Shown piece by piece: positions 1 through 8,618 of a DNA stretch of 42,909 nt. Location of the stretch: assembly GCA_002170125.1 (NCBI GenBank), contig NHGD01000033.1, positions 1 through 42,909 of the forward strand, in the 5' to 3' direction. The stretch's first letter is position 1. Every line of letters starts with the position of its first letter. This stretch comes from Candidatus Pelagibacter sp. TMED128. GTDB taxonomy: Bacteria; Pseudomonadota; Alphaproteobacteria; Pelagibacterales; Pelagibacteraceae. The notes below the pieces were generated by a model, which saw only the letters and a list, made by a program, of their open reading frames with translations, made no database searches and had not been told where the DNA came from. The position numbers and the translations under genes were made by a program.

Positions 1-74
1 AAAAAGAAGAACCAAAAGCAGAAGCTAAAAAAGAAGAACCAAAAGCAGAAGCTAAAAAAGAAGAACCAAAAAAG
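1..74 (+). repeat. 27-nt in-frame tandem repeat
   Basis: A 27-nt unit occurs nearly perfectly 2.7 times. It encodes the 9-residue Lys/Glu/Pro/Ala repeat at the end of the partial gene. The unit is a multiple of three, so copy-number change by slippage would keep the frame. How far the repeat continues to the left of the window is unknown. Confidence 0.85.
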
Positions 75-77
75 TAA
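1..77 (+). CDS. C-terminal tail of the gene before trmD (probably bS16)
   Basis: Only the last 24 codons plus a TAA stop are in the window, in the frame starting at base 3. They encode a 9-residue repeat (KKEEPKAEA) present about 2.7 times. Low-complexity Lys/Glu/Ala/Pro tails are common at the C-terminus of alphaproteobacterial ribosomal protein bS16, and rpsP lies near trmD and rplS in most bacteria, so rpsP is the likeliest identity. RimM, which often sits between rpsP and trmD, cannot be excluded because no folded domain is visible. The stop lies 13 bases before the trmD start, so the two genes are probably co-transcribed. Confidence 0.5.
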   Translation, partial: KEEPKAEAKKEEPKAEAKKEEPKK

Positions 78-90
78 TAGGTAAATAGTT

Positions 91-792
91 ATGTTTGAAG
101 TGAAAATTTTTACTTTATATCCAGATTTGTATCCAGGACCACTTAATATGGGTATTTATAAAAAGGCTCAAGAAAATAGAATTTGGAATTTGAAAGTGAT
201 AAATATTAGAGATTATGCAATTGATAAACATGGTTCAGTCGATGATACTCCTTTTGGTGGAGGAAGCGGAATGTTGCTTAGGCCAGACGTAGTCGCATCA
301 GCACTTGATAATAATTTAAAGAATAATGAAACTACAATTTATTTATCTCCTAAAGGTAAACAATTTAATCAAAAAGAAGCAAAAGAATTTAGTAGTAAAA
401 AAAATTTAAATTTATTGTGCGGTCATTTTGAAGGAATTGATCAAAGACTTTTAGAAACAAGAAATATTCAAGAATATAGCGTAGGTGACTTTGTTTTATC
501 TGGAGGTGAGACAGCTTCATTTGTTTTGATTGATTCTATAATTCGTTTGCTTCCCGGGGTACTAGGAAACGATACTTCAATTAAAGATGAAACATTTGAA
601 AATGATCTATTAGAATATCCTCAGTTCACAAAACCTAAAAATTGGGAAGGAAAAAGTCCTCCAGAGGTACTTTTATCAGGAGATCATGCTAAAATTAAGG
701 GCTGGCGTTTATCACAATCTGAGGCTATAACACGACGCCAGAGACCTGATCTTTGGAAGAAATATTTAAACAAAAAAAATGAAAAACATTGA
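91..792 (+). CDS. trmD: tRNA (guanine-37-N1)-methyltransferase TrmD
   Basis: A 233-residue cytoplasmic SPOUT-family enzyme that methylates G37 of tRNAs reading CUN, CCN and CGG codons, using S-adenosylmethionine, and so prevents +1 frameshifting. The family hallmarks are present: the N-terminal FTLYPDLY segment, [18 protein letters not shown] near residue 85, GHFEGIDQR, and the trefoil-knot motif VLSGGETA. The C-terminal substrate-binding region ends with the usual RRQRPDLW. Its length fits the family, although it is slightly shorter than the E. coli protein (about 255). The ATG at 91 follows the upstream gene by 13 bases. The end overlaps rplS by 14 bases, which suggests translational coupling. 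Identity is secure from motifs and from the trmD-rplS order. Confidence 0.96.
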   Translation: MFEVKIFTLYPDLYPGPLNMGIYKKAQENRIWNLKVINIRDYAIDKHGSVDDTPFGGGSGMLLRPDVVASALDNNLKNNETTIYLSPKGKQFNQKEAKEFSSKKNLNLLCGHFEGIDQRLLETRNIQEYSVGDFVLSGGETASFVLIDSIIRLLPGVLGNDTSIKDETFENDLLEYPQFTKPKNWEGKSPPEVLLSGDHAKIKGWRLSQSEAITRRQRPDLWKKYLNKKNEKH

Positions 793-1285
793 AGACATAA
801 ACAAAGAAGCAGTAAAAAAAATTCTTGCTAATAAAAAGATAACTGATTTTTCTCCAGGCGATACAATTAAAGTTGGAGTAAAAATTGTAGAGGGTAAGAG
901 AGAAAGAATTCAATATTTTGAGGGAGTTTGTATAGCTAAAAAGAATAGAGATCTAAATTCCTCTTTTACTGTAAGAAAAATATCGTTTGGAGAAGGAGTA
1001 GAAAGAACATTTGCTTTATATAGCCCCAATGTAGACTCAATAAAAGTAATTAGATCTGGTAAAGTAAGAAGAGCAAAACTTTATTATTTGAGAGATAGGA
1101 AAGGTAAATCTGCAAGAATAGCAGAAAAAATTAAGAAGAAGATCGGTATAGACATTTCCGTTAAACCGACTGAAACTATAAAAAAAGATGATCCAGTTGC
1201 CGAAGAAAAAGAAAAGGTACAAGATAAAAAAGAAACTATAGTTGTCCAGAAGAAAACTGAGAGTCAAACTAACGATAAAAAATAA
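779..1285 (+). CDS. rplS: 50S ribosomal protein bL19 with long charged tail
   Basis: bL19 sits at the interface of the 30S and 50S ribosomal subunits. Residues 1 to about 122 match the family: the FSPGDTIKV start of the barrel, [14 protein letters not shown], the FGEGVERTF segment and the [15 protein letters not shown] end. The family is usually 115-125 residues long, but this protein has 168. The additional 45 or so residues form a Lys/Glu/Asp/Thr-rich, probably disordered tail. The gene overlaps the end of trmD by 14 bases, so the two are translated from one message. The start ATG at 779 gives a standard N-terminus. Confidence 0.96.
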   Translation: MKNIEDINKEAVKKILANKKITDFSPGDTIKVGVKIVEGKRERIQYFEGVCIAKKNRDLNSSFTVRKISFGEGVERTFALYSPNVDSIKVIRSGKVRRAKLYYLRDRKGKSARIAEKIKKKIGIDISVKPTETIKKDDPVAEEKEKVQDKKETIVVQKKTESQTNDKK

Positions 1286-1296
1286 TTAAATTTTAA

Positions 1297-2694
1297 ATGG
1301 CAAAAACTCTATATGATAAGATATGGGAAAGTCATCTTGTCCATCAACAGTCAGATGGTACTTCGTTGATATATGTTGATCGTCATCTAGTTCATGAGGT
1401 TACCAGTCCTCAAGCTTTTGAGGGACTAAGAATTCAAAAAAGAAATGTAAGAAGACCGGAACTTACTTTAGCTGTACCAGATCATAACGTTCCAACTACA
1501 GATAGATCAAAAGGAATTAACGACCAGGAGTCAAAAATTCAAGTGGATACACTGAGAAAAAATTGTAAAGAGTTCGGTGTAAAACTTTTTGATGTAAATG
1601 ATAAAAGGCAAGGAATAGTTCACATCATTGGTCCCGAACAAGGTTTTACCCAACCAGGTACAGTTATTGTTTGTGGTGACAGTCATACAGCTACACATGG
1701 AGCTTTCGGCTCTTTAGCTTTTGGAATCGGTACTTCAGAGGTAGAACACGTTCTTGCAACTCAAACACTTATTCAAAAAAAATCAAAAAATTTTAGGGTA
1801 AATGTTAGTGGAATTTTACCTAAAGGAGTAACTGCGAAAGATGTTATTTTAAAAATCATTGGAACAATCGGAACAGCTGGAGGAACTGGTTATGTAATTG
1901 AGTTTGCTGGAGAAATAATTAAAAATTTGAGCATGGAAGAAAGAATGACTGTTTGTAATATGACTATTGAAGCTGGAGCTAGAGCTGGTTTAATAGCACC
2001 AGATGAAAAAACATTCGAATATCTAAAAGGAAAAACAATGTCTCCAAAGGGCGAAAACTGGTCCAAAGCTACAGAATTTTGGAAAACTTTGTATTCAGAT
2101 AAAAATTGCAATTTTGATAAAGAGGTAAATATTGATGGAAAAGATATTGAACCACTAGTTACTTGGGGTACGTCACCTCAAGATGTATCTCCTGTTACTG
2201 GTGTAGTGCCAGATCCTGAAAAGGAAAAGAATGAAGATAGAAAAATGGCCATGAGAAGATCTCTTGAATATATGGGATTAAAGGCAAATACAAAAATTTC
2301 AGATATTAAGATAGATAAAATTTTTATTGGAAGTTGCACAAATGGAAGAATAGAAGATCTAAGAGTTGCAGCAGAGCTTTTAAAGGGTAAAAAAATCGCT
2401 AATAGTGTTAGCGCTATGGTCGTACCAGGATCAGGATTAGTAAAAGAACAAGCAGAGAAAGAGGGATTAGATAAAATATTTAAATCCGCTGGGTTTGAGT
2501 GGAGAGAGCCGGGCTGTTCAATGTGTCTAGGAATGAATCCAGATCAGCTTAAACCCAAAGAAAGATGTGCTTCAACATCAAACAGAAATTTTGAGGGAAG
2601 ACAAGGCCGAGGAGGAAGAACTCACTTGGTGAGTCCAGGCATGGCAATAGCTGCAGCAATCAATGGTCATCTAACAGATGTTAGAGAAATATAA
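1297..2694 (+). CDS. leuC: 3-isopropylmalate dehydratase large subunit
   Basis: With LeuD this aconitase-family enzyme isomerises 2-isopropylmalate to 3-isopropylmalate, the second step of leucine synthesis. The 465 residues match the usual length. Three cysteines for the 4Fe-4S cluster are at positions 347 (in GSCTNGR), 407 and 410 (in [10 protein letters not shown]), the same spacing as in the E. coli enzyme. Other marks are DKIWESH at the N-terminus, the [14 protein letters not shown] segment, [14 protein letters not shown] and the [10 protein letters not shown] segment near the end. It begins 11 bases after rplS and is followed with a 1-base gap by leuD, so it heads a leuCDB unit. I see no leucine attenuator before it. 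Confidence 0.97.
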   Translation: MAKTLYDKIWESHLVHQQSDGTSLIYVDRHLVHEVTSPQAFEGLRIQKRNVRRPELTLAVPDHNVPTTDRSKGINDQESKIQVDTLRKNCKEFGVKLFDVNDKRQGIVHIIGPEQGFTQPGTVIVCGDSHTATHGAFGSLAFGIGTSEVEHVLATQTLIQKKSKNFRVNVSGILPKGVTAKDVILKIIGTIGTAGGTGYVIEFAGEIIKNLSMEERMTVCNMTIEAGARAGLIAPDEKTFEYLKGKTMSPKGENWSKATEFWKTLYSDKNCNFDKEVNIDGKDIEPLVTWGTSPQDVSPVTGVVPDPEKEKNEDRKMAMRRSLEYMGLKANTKISDIKIDKIFIGSCTNGRIEDLRVAAELLKGKKIANSVSAMVVPGSGLVKEQAEKEGLDKIFKSAGFEWREPGCSMCLGMNPDQLKPKERCASTSNRNFEGRQGRGGRTHLVSPGMAIAAAINGHLTDVREI

Positions 2695-2695
2695 G

Positions 2696-3304
2696 ATGGA
2701 AAAATTTAATAATTTAAAATCAATACCCTCATATTTATCTCTTCAAAATATCGATACTGATATGATAATTCCTAAACAATTTTTAAAAACAATTAAAAGA
2801 ACAGGTTTAGGAAAAAGTTTGTTTTATGAAATGCGATATGATGAAAATGGTAGAATTAATGATAAATTTTTATTAAATCAAAAACCATATAATAATTCAA
2901 AAATCTTATTAGCTGGAAAAAATTTTGGATGCGGTTCATCGAGAGAACACGCGCCTTGGGCCCTATCCGATTTTGGAATAAAGTGTGTAATCAGCTCTAG
3001 TTTTGCAGACATCTTTTATAATAATTGTTTTAAAAATGGAATCTTACCAATTAAGATTGAAGATAAATTTGTATTAGAATTAGCTGAATATTCAAAAAGA
3101 AAAGAAGAAATAGAAATTAGCCTAGAGAAACAAGAGATTAAACACGGAAATAAAATTATAAAATTTGAAGTTGATGCTTTTAAAAAAAAGTGTCTGATGG
3201 AAGGTTTGGATGATATTGCTCTTTCAATGGAAAAAATTCAAAAAATAGATGATTATGAAAAAAAATTACTAACCACAAAACCTTGGGTACTAACTAATGG
3301 TTAA
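2696..3304 (+). CDS. leuD: 3-isopropylmalate dehydratase small subunit
   Basis: Small 'swivel' subunit of isopropylmalate isomerase, carrying substrate-binding residues. It is recognised by [14 protein letters not shown] near the start, [17 protein letters not shown] in the middle and the [12 protein letters not shown] segment near the end. An in-frame ATG exists at 2678, but it lies inside the leuC coding region and adds six residues not usual for the family. The ATG at 2696, one base after the leuC stop, gives 202 residues and an MEKF-type N-terminus that aligns with known LeuD proteins, so I prefer it. The 3' end overlaps leuB by 8 bases. Confidence 0.95.
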   Translation: MEKFNNLKSIPSYLSLQNIDTDMIIPKQFLKTIKRTGLGKSLFYEMRYDENGRINDKFLLNQKPYNNSKILLAGKNFGCGSSREHAPWALSDFGIKCVISSSFADIFYNNCFKNGILPIKIEDKFVLELAEYSKRKEEIEISLEKQEIKHGNKIIKFEVDAFKKKCLMEGLDDIALSMEKIQKIDDYEKKLLTTKPWVLTNG

Positions 3305-4412
3305 AAAAACAAGAAAAATTTTACTTTTGCCTGGTGATGGAATAGGGCCCGAGGTTATAGCTGAAGTAAAAAAAATATTGGAATGGATGAACAAAACTAA
3401 GTCGTTAGACTTTGTTCTCAGCCAAGAATTGATAGGAGGTGCATCTATTGATGCAAATAAAGTTCCAATTACCGATGAGGTTTTTTACAAATCATTGGAG
3501 TCAGATGCGGTTATATTAGGAGCATGCGGTGGCCCAAAGTGGGATAATTTAGAGTTCTCAAAAAAACCAGAAAGAGCTCTTTTAAAACTTAGAAAAGAAT
3601 TAAAATTATTTGCTAATCTACGACCAGCTATATGTTTTAAACAGTTAGTTGATTCATCAACACTGAAACCAGAAATAGTGTCCGGTCTTGATATTATGAT
3701 AGTAAGAGAGTTGACAGGAGGTATTTATTTTGGTGAACCACGTGGTATAGAGCCAATGGAAAATAATCAAAGAAAAGGAATTAATACTCACACATATACA
3801 ACCTCTGAAATTCAAAGAATAGCACGTGTAGCTTTTGACCTAGCAAAAAAAAGAAGGAATAAAGTAACATCTTGTGAAAAATCAAATGTAATGGAGGCAG
3901 GTGTTTTGTGGAGAGAAGAAGTTCAAATTTTAAAAGATAAGGAATTTAAGAAGGTGGATCTAAACCACATGCTAGCGGACAACTGCGCGATGCAGCTTTT
4001 AAGGAACCCAAAACAATTTGATGTTATTCTTGCTGATAATTTATTCGGAGATATGTTATCTGATGAGGCCGCTATGCTTACAGGATCACTTGGCTTATTA
4101 CCTTCTGCTTCCCTAGGTATAAAAGACAAAAATGGGAGAGTAAGATCTCTTTATGAACCTGTGCACGGTTCCGCCCCTGACATCGAAGGTAAAAATATTG
4201 CAAATCCAATAGCTACAATTTTAAGTTTATCAATGGCTTTAAGATATTCTTTAGATTTAGAACAGGAGGCTGATCTAATTGATAAAGCAGTTGAGCAAGT
4301 TCTTGATAATGGATTGAGAACAAAAGATATAATTTCTCCTAATAAAAAAGAAGTGAGCACTTCAGTGATGGGAGATGCCATCATAAACGAGCTTTCAAAA
4401 AATTTACATTAA
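3297..4412 (+). CDS. leuB: 3-isopropylmalate dehydrogenase
   Basis: NAD-dependent oxidative decarboxylase of 3-isopropylmalate, the third committed leucine step. The 371 residues show the beta-decarboxylating dehydrogenase pattern: [11 protein letters not shown] at the start, [14 protein letters not shown] for substrate recognition, the [16 protein letters not shown] loop, [16 protein letters not shown] with the catalytic lysine, [20 protein letters not shown] with metal-binding aspartates, and [10 protein letters not shown] for NAD binding. It overlaps leuD by 8 bases. In many alphaproteobacteria asd follows directly, but here asd is 4.2 kb away because a glycan block lies between them. The downstream glycosyltransferase converges on it, with only 9 bases between the two stops and no clear terminator hairpin. 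Confidence 0.97.
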   Translation: MVKKTRKILLLPGDGIGPEVIAEVKKILEWMNKTKSLDFVLSQELIGGASIDANKVPITDEVFYKSLESDAVILGACGGPKWDNLEFSKKPERALLKLRKELKLFANLRPAICFKQLVDSSTLKPEIVSGLDIMIVRELTGGIYFGEPRGIEPMENNQRKGINTHTYTTSEIQRIARVAFDLAKKRRNKVTSCEKSNVMEAGVLWREEVQILKDKEFKKVDLNHMLADNCAMQLLRNPKQFDVILADNLFGDMLSDEAAMLTGSLGLLPSASLGIKDKNGRVRSLYEPVHGSAPDIEGKNIANPIATILSLSMALRYSLDLEQEADLIDKAVEQVLDNGLRTKDIISPNKKEVSTSVMGDAIINELSKNLH

Positions 4413-4421
4413 TTTTTTTAA

Positions 4422-5204
4422 TTAGAAAGTTTTTTCTATAATTTTAAATTGTTCTATATCTTTGATCTTTTTTTTAAATAAAAGAATTAATTTCAATATT
4501 AAAATGAAAAAAGAAAAAAATCTAAATGGACGTGCTGCAGAGTCTTTTGCCATATTTAGCCATAAACTAATTAATTTTGAAAAAGAGTATGTACTTTGAC
4601 CTTGAAACCTAGTTTGGTGATTTATTGGTATGGAAGTTATTTTTGGTGATAATTTTAAAATTATTGAGTCAATGTATATATCGTTACTTTTATTTTTTAT
4701 TATCTGCATCATGATGTTTCTTTTTAATCCTCTAAAAGAAGATAAGTATAATTTATAAGGTTTATTAAGTAAGTGACTTGAGATTATATTATTTATCCAA
4801 CTAACTAAATGTTTCCAAAAAGCGTGTTTTCTATTAACATAATTCGTATAGCAGACATCAAATCCTTGAAGAAGTTTTTCTATTATAGGTCCAATATATT
4901 GGGGCGGATGCTGCAAATCATCATCCATAGTAATAATATAATCTCCAGAACAAAAATTAAAACCTGCCATCACAGCATTATGTTGTCCATAATTTTTATC
5001 TAATGCAAGACCTTTAATCTGTGGATGTTTTTTTACAAGTTGTTTAATTTTTAACCAACATGTGTCTAGACCATTATCATTCACTAAAAAAATTTCATAT
5101 GAAACTGGTGTAGATAAACTTGTTAATGACTCTAATAACTCTTTTAACAACTGATCAATGATTAATTCACTTTTAAATACTGGAATGATTATTGAAATCT
5201 TCAT
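4422..5204 (-). CDS. GT2 glycosyltransferase, polyprenyl-phosphate type, short C-terminus
   Basis: A 260-residue family 2 glycosyltransferase of the dolichyl-phosphate-mannose synthase / GtrB / ArnC type, expected to move a sugar from a nucleotide donor to a polyprenyl phosphate at the inner membrane. Seen: GT-A start ISIIIPVFKSE (residues 3-13), VNDN at 41-44, the TMDDDLQHPP metal-binding motif at 92-101, and R-FQGQSTYSFSKL near residues 211-223, corresponding to the RxxGxSxY segment of the family. Relatives usually run to 300 or more residues with two C-terminal membrane helices. Here only one hydrophobic segment (about 228-244) precedes a charged end, so the membrane anchor is shortened. 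The gene opposes leuB and diverges from the methyltransferase at 5264. Substrate unknown. Confidence 0.82.
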   Translation of the reverse strand: MKISIIIPVFKSELIIDQLLKELLESLTSLSTPVSYEIFLVNDNGLDTCWLKIKQLVKKHPQIKGLALDKNYGQHNAVMAGFNFCSGDYIITMDDDLQHPPQYIGPIIEKLLQGFDVCYTNYVNRKHAFWKHLVSWINNIISSHLLNKPYKLYLSSFRGLKRNIMMQIIKNKSNDIYIDSIILKLSPKITSIPINHQTRFQGQSTYSFSKLISLWLNMAKDSAARPFRFFSFFILILKLILLFKKKIKDIEQFKIIEKTF

Positions 5205-5263
5205 TTTGGGTAATATTTATTTAGCATAGATTAAAATAGTATTTTATAATAAATCTTTATTCA

Positions 5264-5875
5264 ATGAGTCAGAAAACAAATAATCTTTATAAAGTATTAT
5301 CATCTCCAGTTATTTACTCTATTTTCCAAAAACTTATGAAGGGTGATAAAATAAGAAAAAAAATCTTAACATCTAATATTAAAAAGAAAAATCCTAAAAT
5401 TCTAGATATTGGTTGTGGACTAGGGGATAGTTTGGAATATATAAAAAACCCACTTTATTTTGGATATGATATAAGTAAAGAATATATCGAATATGCAAAG
5501 AGAAAATATAAGACAAAAGGTATTTTTGTTTGTAGAAATTTTACTCAAAAAGAAATCAAAAAATTACCAAAATTTGATTACATCCTGTTAATTGGAATTC
5601 TTCATCATTTGAAAGACAAACAGATATTAAATTTATTAAAATTAATAAAGAAAACTTTAAAAAAAGATGGCAGGTTAATTACCCTAGATCCTATATTTTC
5701 AAAGAATCAAAATTACTTAGCTAAGTTTTTAATTTCTCATGATAGAGGAAAAAATATTAAAACAAAAAAAGAATATTTAAAGCTATTAAAATTTTTTTTT
5801 AAAAATAGTATTAGCAAAACCTACAACCAAACATTTATACCTTACACTTGGTTTACTATGAATTGTAAAAATTAA
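5264..5875 (+). CDS. class I SAM-dependent methyltransferase
   Basis: A 203-residue Rossmann-fold methyltransferase. Motif I (ILDIGCGLGDS) lies at residues 46-56, the acidic residue at the end of strand 2 is in YFGYDIS, and FDYILLIGILHHLKD gives the later motifs typical of the Methyltransf_11/12/25 group. There is no signal peptide or membrane helix, so it should be cytoplasmic. It lies between a GT2 gene (divergent, 59-base gap) and another methyltransferase (convergent, 2-base gap). This context suggests O- or N-methylation of a sugar or lipid-linked glycan, but nothing in the sequence fixes the substrate. Confidence 0.8.
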   Translation: MSQKTNNLYKVLSSPVIYSIFQKLMKGDKIRKKILTSNIKKKNPKILDIGCGLGDSLEYIKNPLYFGYDISKEYIEYAKRKYKTKGIFVCRNFTQKEIKKLPKFDYILLIGILHHLKDKQILNLLKLIKKTLKKDGRLITLDPIFSKNQNYLAKFLISHDRGKNIKTKKEYLKLLKFFFKNSISKTYNQTFIPYTWFTMNCKN

Positions 5876-5877
5876 AA

Positions 5878-6552
5878 TTATTTTTTCAAAATTAATAAAT
5901 ATTGAGCACCCAAAGGTAGCCAAACTAAAAATTTTTCTAAAAATCTTAAAAAAGATAATTGTTTTGGAAAAAAGAGTGTATATTTTAAACTGATAATTTT
6001 TAGTTTTGCTTTTACAGCTCTATCTACTAGTATCTTTGATGGCACCATTTCTGCATTTTTATCAATAGGAGAGTTTTTGAAAACATAATTAGTAAGAGGG
6101 TTTATTGGATTATGTTCAAAGATATATAAAACACCAGAGTCTTTTAAAAATTTTCTACAATTTGATAAAATCTTATTGTGATTTTTTTTATTTATATGAT
6201 GTAAAACGTTAGAAATAAAAATTAAATCAAATTTTTTTTTGGGAATTTTTTTTAAATTAGTAGTTAATTTAATATTTTTTTTCCTTTTTTTAATTTTTTT
6301 AATAAATTCATTGGATACATCATATCCCCATAGTTTAGAGGATTTAAAATATTTAGAAAAAATACTTAATGAGGTGCCTGCACCACATCCGAAATCTAAG
6401 ATATTAATATTTTTTTTATTTTTTGTTAAATCATGAACTAACTTAATCTTATAGGTACTAAAATAATTAACCTCTTCAAGCGCAGTAGGAAAACTTTTTT
6501 TTAGCGCCTCATCATAATTACCGCTTAGATAATCAAATTCTGTTTTTTTCAT
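5878..6552 (-). CDS. class I SAM-dependent methyltransferase
   Basis: A 224-residue methyltransferase related in fold to its neighbour but on the other strand. Motif I NILDFGCGAGTS is at residues 50-61, WGYDVSNEF holds the strand-2 acidic residue, and KFDLIFISNVLHHINKKN gives the post-motif region. After DSGVLYIFEHNPINP the C-terminus carries a mildly hydrophobic stretch (LRFLEKFLVWLPLGAQYLLIL), which may be a membrane-associating helix. The first half resembles sugar or small-molecule C/O-methyltransferases found in lipopolysaccharide clusters. The exact reaction is unknown. It faces a 132-base AT-rich gap shared with the divergent membrane gene at 6685. Confidence 0.78.
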   Translation of the reverse strand: MKKTEFDYLSGNYDEALKKSFPTALEEVNYFSTYKIKLVHDLTKNKKNINILDFGCGAGTSLSIFSKYFKSSKLWGYDVSNEFIKKIKKRKKNIKLTTNLKKIPKKKFDLIFISNVLHHINKKNHNKILSNCRKFLKDSGVLYIFEHNPINPLTNYVFKNSPIDKNAEMVPSKILVDRAVKAKLKIISLKYTLFFPKQLSFLRFLEKFLVWLPLGAQYLLILKK

Positions 6553-6684
6553 TTATCTAGCCTCTTTCAAATCTAACTGAATTGTTAAAAAAGTGTTATA
6601 ATTAATTTTTACTTAATTAAATAATTTAAAATTTATATATTATTTTAGTAGATTTAAAAAGGCGTGTTATATAGTTGAAATAAA

Positions 6685-8328
6685 ATGGAAACTAAAAATA
6701 TAAAGAAAACCATTATATATACTTTTTTTTTATTTTACTTTTTAGTCGGGTGTCTAACTTATGATGATTATGGAATTAATATTGAGGAACACACTCAACT
6801 ATTTTCTGGAATATATTGGTTAAATCATAGTTTTGATTTTCTTAATATAGACTTATTCAAAGAAGAAATTTTACAGTATTTAAAAAAATTTGGTGATGAT
6901 GCTTACTACCTGCCTAATCCTAGCTTTTATACCTATGGTCCAATTTTTGATGTTCCAACAGCATTAATCGATGTAATAATTAATACTCAAAAAACTATAA
7001 TAAATTTTGAATATAGACATTTTTTAGTTTTTTTAATTTTTTATCTAACTTCAATATTCATTTTTAAACTTTTATTAAAAAGATTTAATAATTTTTTTAT
7101 AAGCTTTTTTGGAACAATACTTTATATATTTTCACCAAGAATTTATGGAGATAGTTTTCATAATAATAAAGATATTATATTCTTGTCATTTGTAGTTTTT
7201 TCAATCTATTTTGCTTTTAAAATTTTTGAAAAGAAAAAAATTAAAAATATTTTATTATTTTCTTTTTTTGCTGCTGTTGCAACATCAACACGAATAATGG
7301 GATTATTTTTACCTTTTTCTTTAATATTTTTTTTATTTCTAGTAAAATTAAATGATAACTCAAAAAATAACCTAAAATATATTTTAATAATATCATTTTC
7401 TTATTTATTTTTTCTATACGCTCATTGGCCTTATTTATGGGATAGCCCTATTACGAATTTTATAGACTTTATATACAAAACAAAACTTTGGATTTGGAAA
7501 TTAGGATTTATATTTAATGGTGATTATATTTATTCAACTAGTGTTCCTGACACTTTTATTTTTATTTGGATTGGAATTTCAACTCCAATTTTAAACTTAG
7601 TTTTATTTTTATTTGGATTTTTTTATCTTGGAAAAAGGCTTCTTTCAAGATTTATGTCTATCGATCAAGCAAAATTATATAAGTGCGATTTTTGGAGAAG
7701 TACAAATGAAATGAAAGATAATTATATATTTTTTAATTTATTAGTGATTGTTTCGCTCTTAATAAGCCTAAGCGCACCACTTGCAAATGCTTGGCGTCAT
7801 TTATATTTTCTGAATTTTTTTATTATTTATATTTCTACTTATTTTATAATGATTTTAACTTTCATATTTAAAAAGCATATTAGCAAACTATTTTTAATAT
7901 TGTTTTTTTTATTAATTCCTAATATTTATAAGTTAATAATTTTTCATCCTTATCAGAGTTTATATTTAAATGAGATTTTAACTAACAAAAATAAAAACAA
8001 TTTTCAAATTGATAGAGAGGGACTTACAAGACTAGAGTCAATTAACAAAATTTTATCTTTAGAGCCTAATAAGAATAAAAAAATAAAGATTGCCAATGCT
8101 TCATATCTACCATATTACCGAATTAAAGATGCTTTATCTCTAAGTAACCAAAGAAGAATAGAATTTGTTGGGCAAGAGTACCATTTAGCAGATTATATTT
8201 ATGATAATTATGTTTATGAAGTGGATCCAAGGTATAACGATAAATACAATATTCCTCTAAATTTTAAAAAAGTTTTTGAATTAGAGATAAATGGTGTAAA
8301 AATGTATAGGATTTATAAAAAAAAATAA
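6685..8328 (+). CDS. GT-C-like multi-pass glycosyltransferase
   Basis: A 547-residue integral membrane protein with roughly 9-11 hydrophobic segments spread over residues 9-430 and a soluble C-terminal part of about 120 residues. Just after the first helix is an acidic loop (DDYGINIEEH, residues 27-36), the place where GT-C enzymes such as ArnT/PMT carry their catalytic acid. RIYGDSFHNNKD near 151-162, SAPLANAWRHLYFLNF and the HPYQSLYLNE motif are also typical of phospholipid-carrier-dependent glycosyltransferases. The likely job is to move a sugar from a polyprenyl-phosphate carrier to a glycan or protein on the periplasmic face. The nearby GT2 could make that carrier-linked sugar. Codons are extremely A/T-rich. 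Substrate unknown. Confidence 0.72.
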   Translation: METKNIKKTIIYTFFLFYFLVGCLTYDDYGINIEEHTQLFSGIYWLNHSFDFLNIDLFKEEILQYLKKFGDDAYYLPNPSFYTYGPIFDVPTALIDVIINTQKTIINFEYRHFLVFLIFYLTSIFIFKLLLKRFNNFFISFFGTILYIFSPRIYGDSFHNNKDIIFLSFVVFSIYFAFKIFEKKKIKNILLFSFFAAVATSTRIMGLFLPFSLIFFLFLVKLNDNSKNNLKYILIISFSYLFFLYAHWPYLWDSPITNFIDFIYKTKLWIWKLGFIFNGDYIYSTSVPDTFIFIWIGISTPILNLVLFLFGFFYLGKRLLSRFMSIDQAKLYKCDFWRSTNEMKDNYIFFNLLVIVSLLISLSAPLANAWRHLYFLNFFIIYISTYFIMILTFIFKKHISKLFLILFFLLIPNIYKLIIFHPYQSLYLNEILTNKNKNNFQIDREGLTRLESINKILSLEPNKNKKIKIANASYLPYYRIKDALSLSNQRRIEFVGQEYHLADYIYDNYVYEVDPRYNDKYNIPLNFKKVFELEINGVKMYRIYKKK

Positions 8329-8339
8329 TATTAATATTA

Positions 8340-8603
8340 ATGAAAATTTTTGTTTACAAGGTTGTTTTTATAATGATTTCTCTATTCTTTTTATTTAATT
8401 TTACTGTTGGTTATCAAATTAGAAAGATTGAAGACAAAATTATAAATATAAATTCAGCAGAGCAGATTAATAATATTAAAGCAAAGCTAAGGAAGGAAAT
8501 GAATTCAGCTATTAATAAAGATAAGATTTTTAATGAAGATGATAAATTGTTAATTAACAGATTTATTAAAAAAATAATCTTAGAGTTGGAGCTAGATAAA
8601 TAA
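8340..8603 (+). CDS. small single-pass membrane protein, unknown
   Basis: An 87-residue protein that I do not recognise. Residues 4-24 are hydrophobic (VYKVVFIMISLFFLFNFTVG), which fits a signal anchor or an uncleaved signal peptide. The remainder is highly charged and predicted helical, with Lys/Glu/Ile/Asn repeats suggestive of a short coiled coil (about residues 28-60). It starts 11 bases after the membrane glycosyltransferase and ends 15 bases before asd, on the same strand, so it is probably co-transcribed with both. It might be a partner of the glycosyltransferase, but that is only context. Confidence 0.6.
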   Translation: MKIFVYKVVFIMISLFFLFNFTVGYQIRKIEDKIININSAEQINNIKAKLRKEMNSAINKDKIFNEDDKLLINRFIKKIILELELDK

Positions 8604-8618
8604 TCTAGAAATTTTTAA

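Noticed and set aside
6597-6602. Perfect TATAAT in the gap before the GT-C gene
   Set aside because: The 132-base gap is so AT-rich that this match is expected by chance, and no -35 lies at a suitable distance.
4413-8618. Direct repeats, attachment sites or integrase marks bordering the first glycan block
   Set aside because: I compared the sequences next to the leuB stop and before asd and saw only AT-rich DNA, with no shared repeat, tRNA or recombinase gene.
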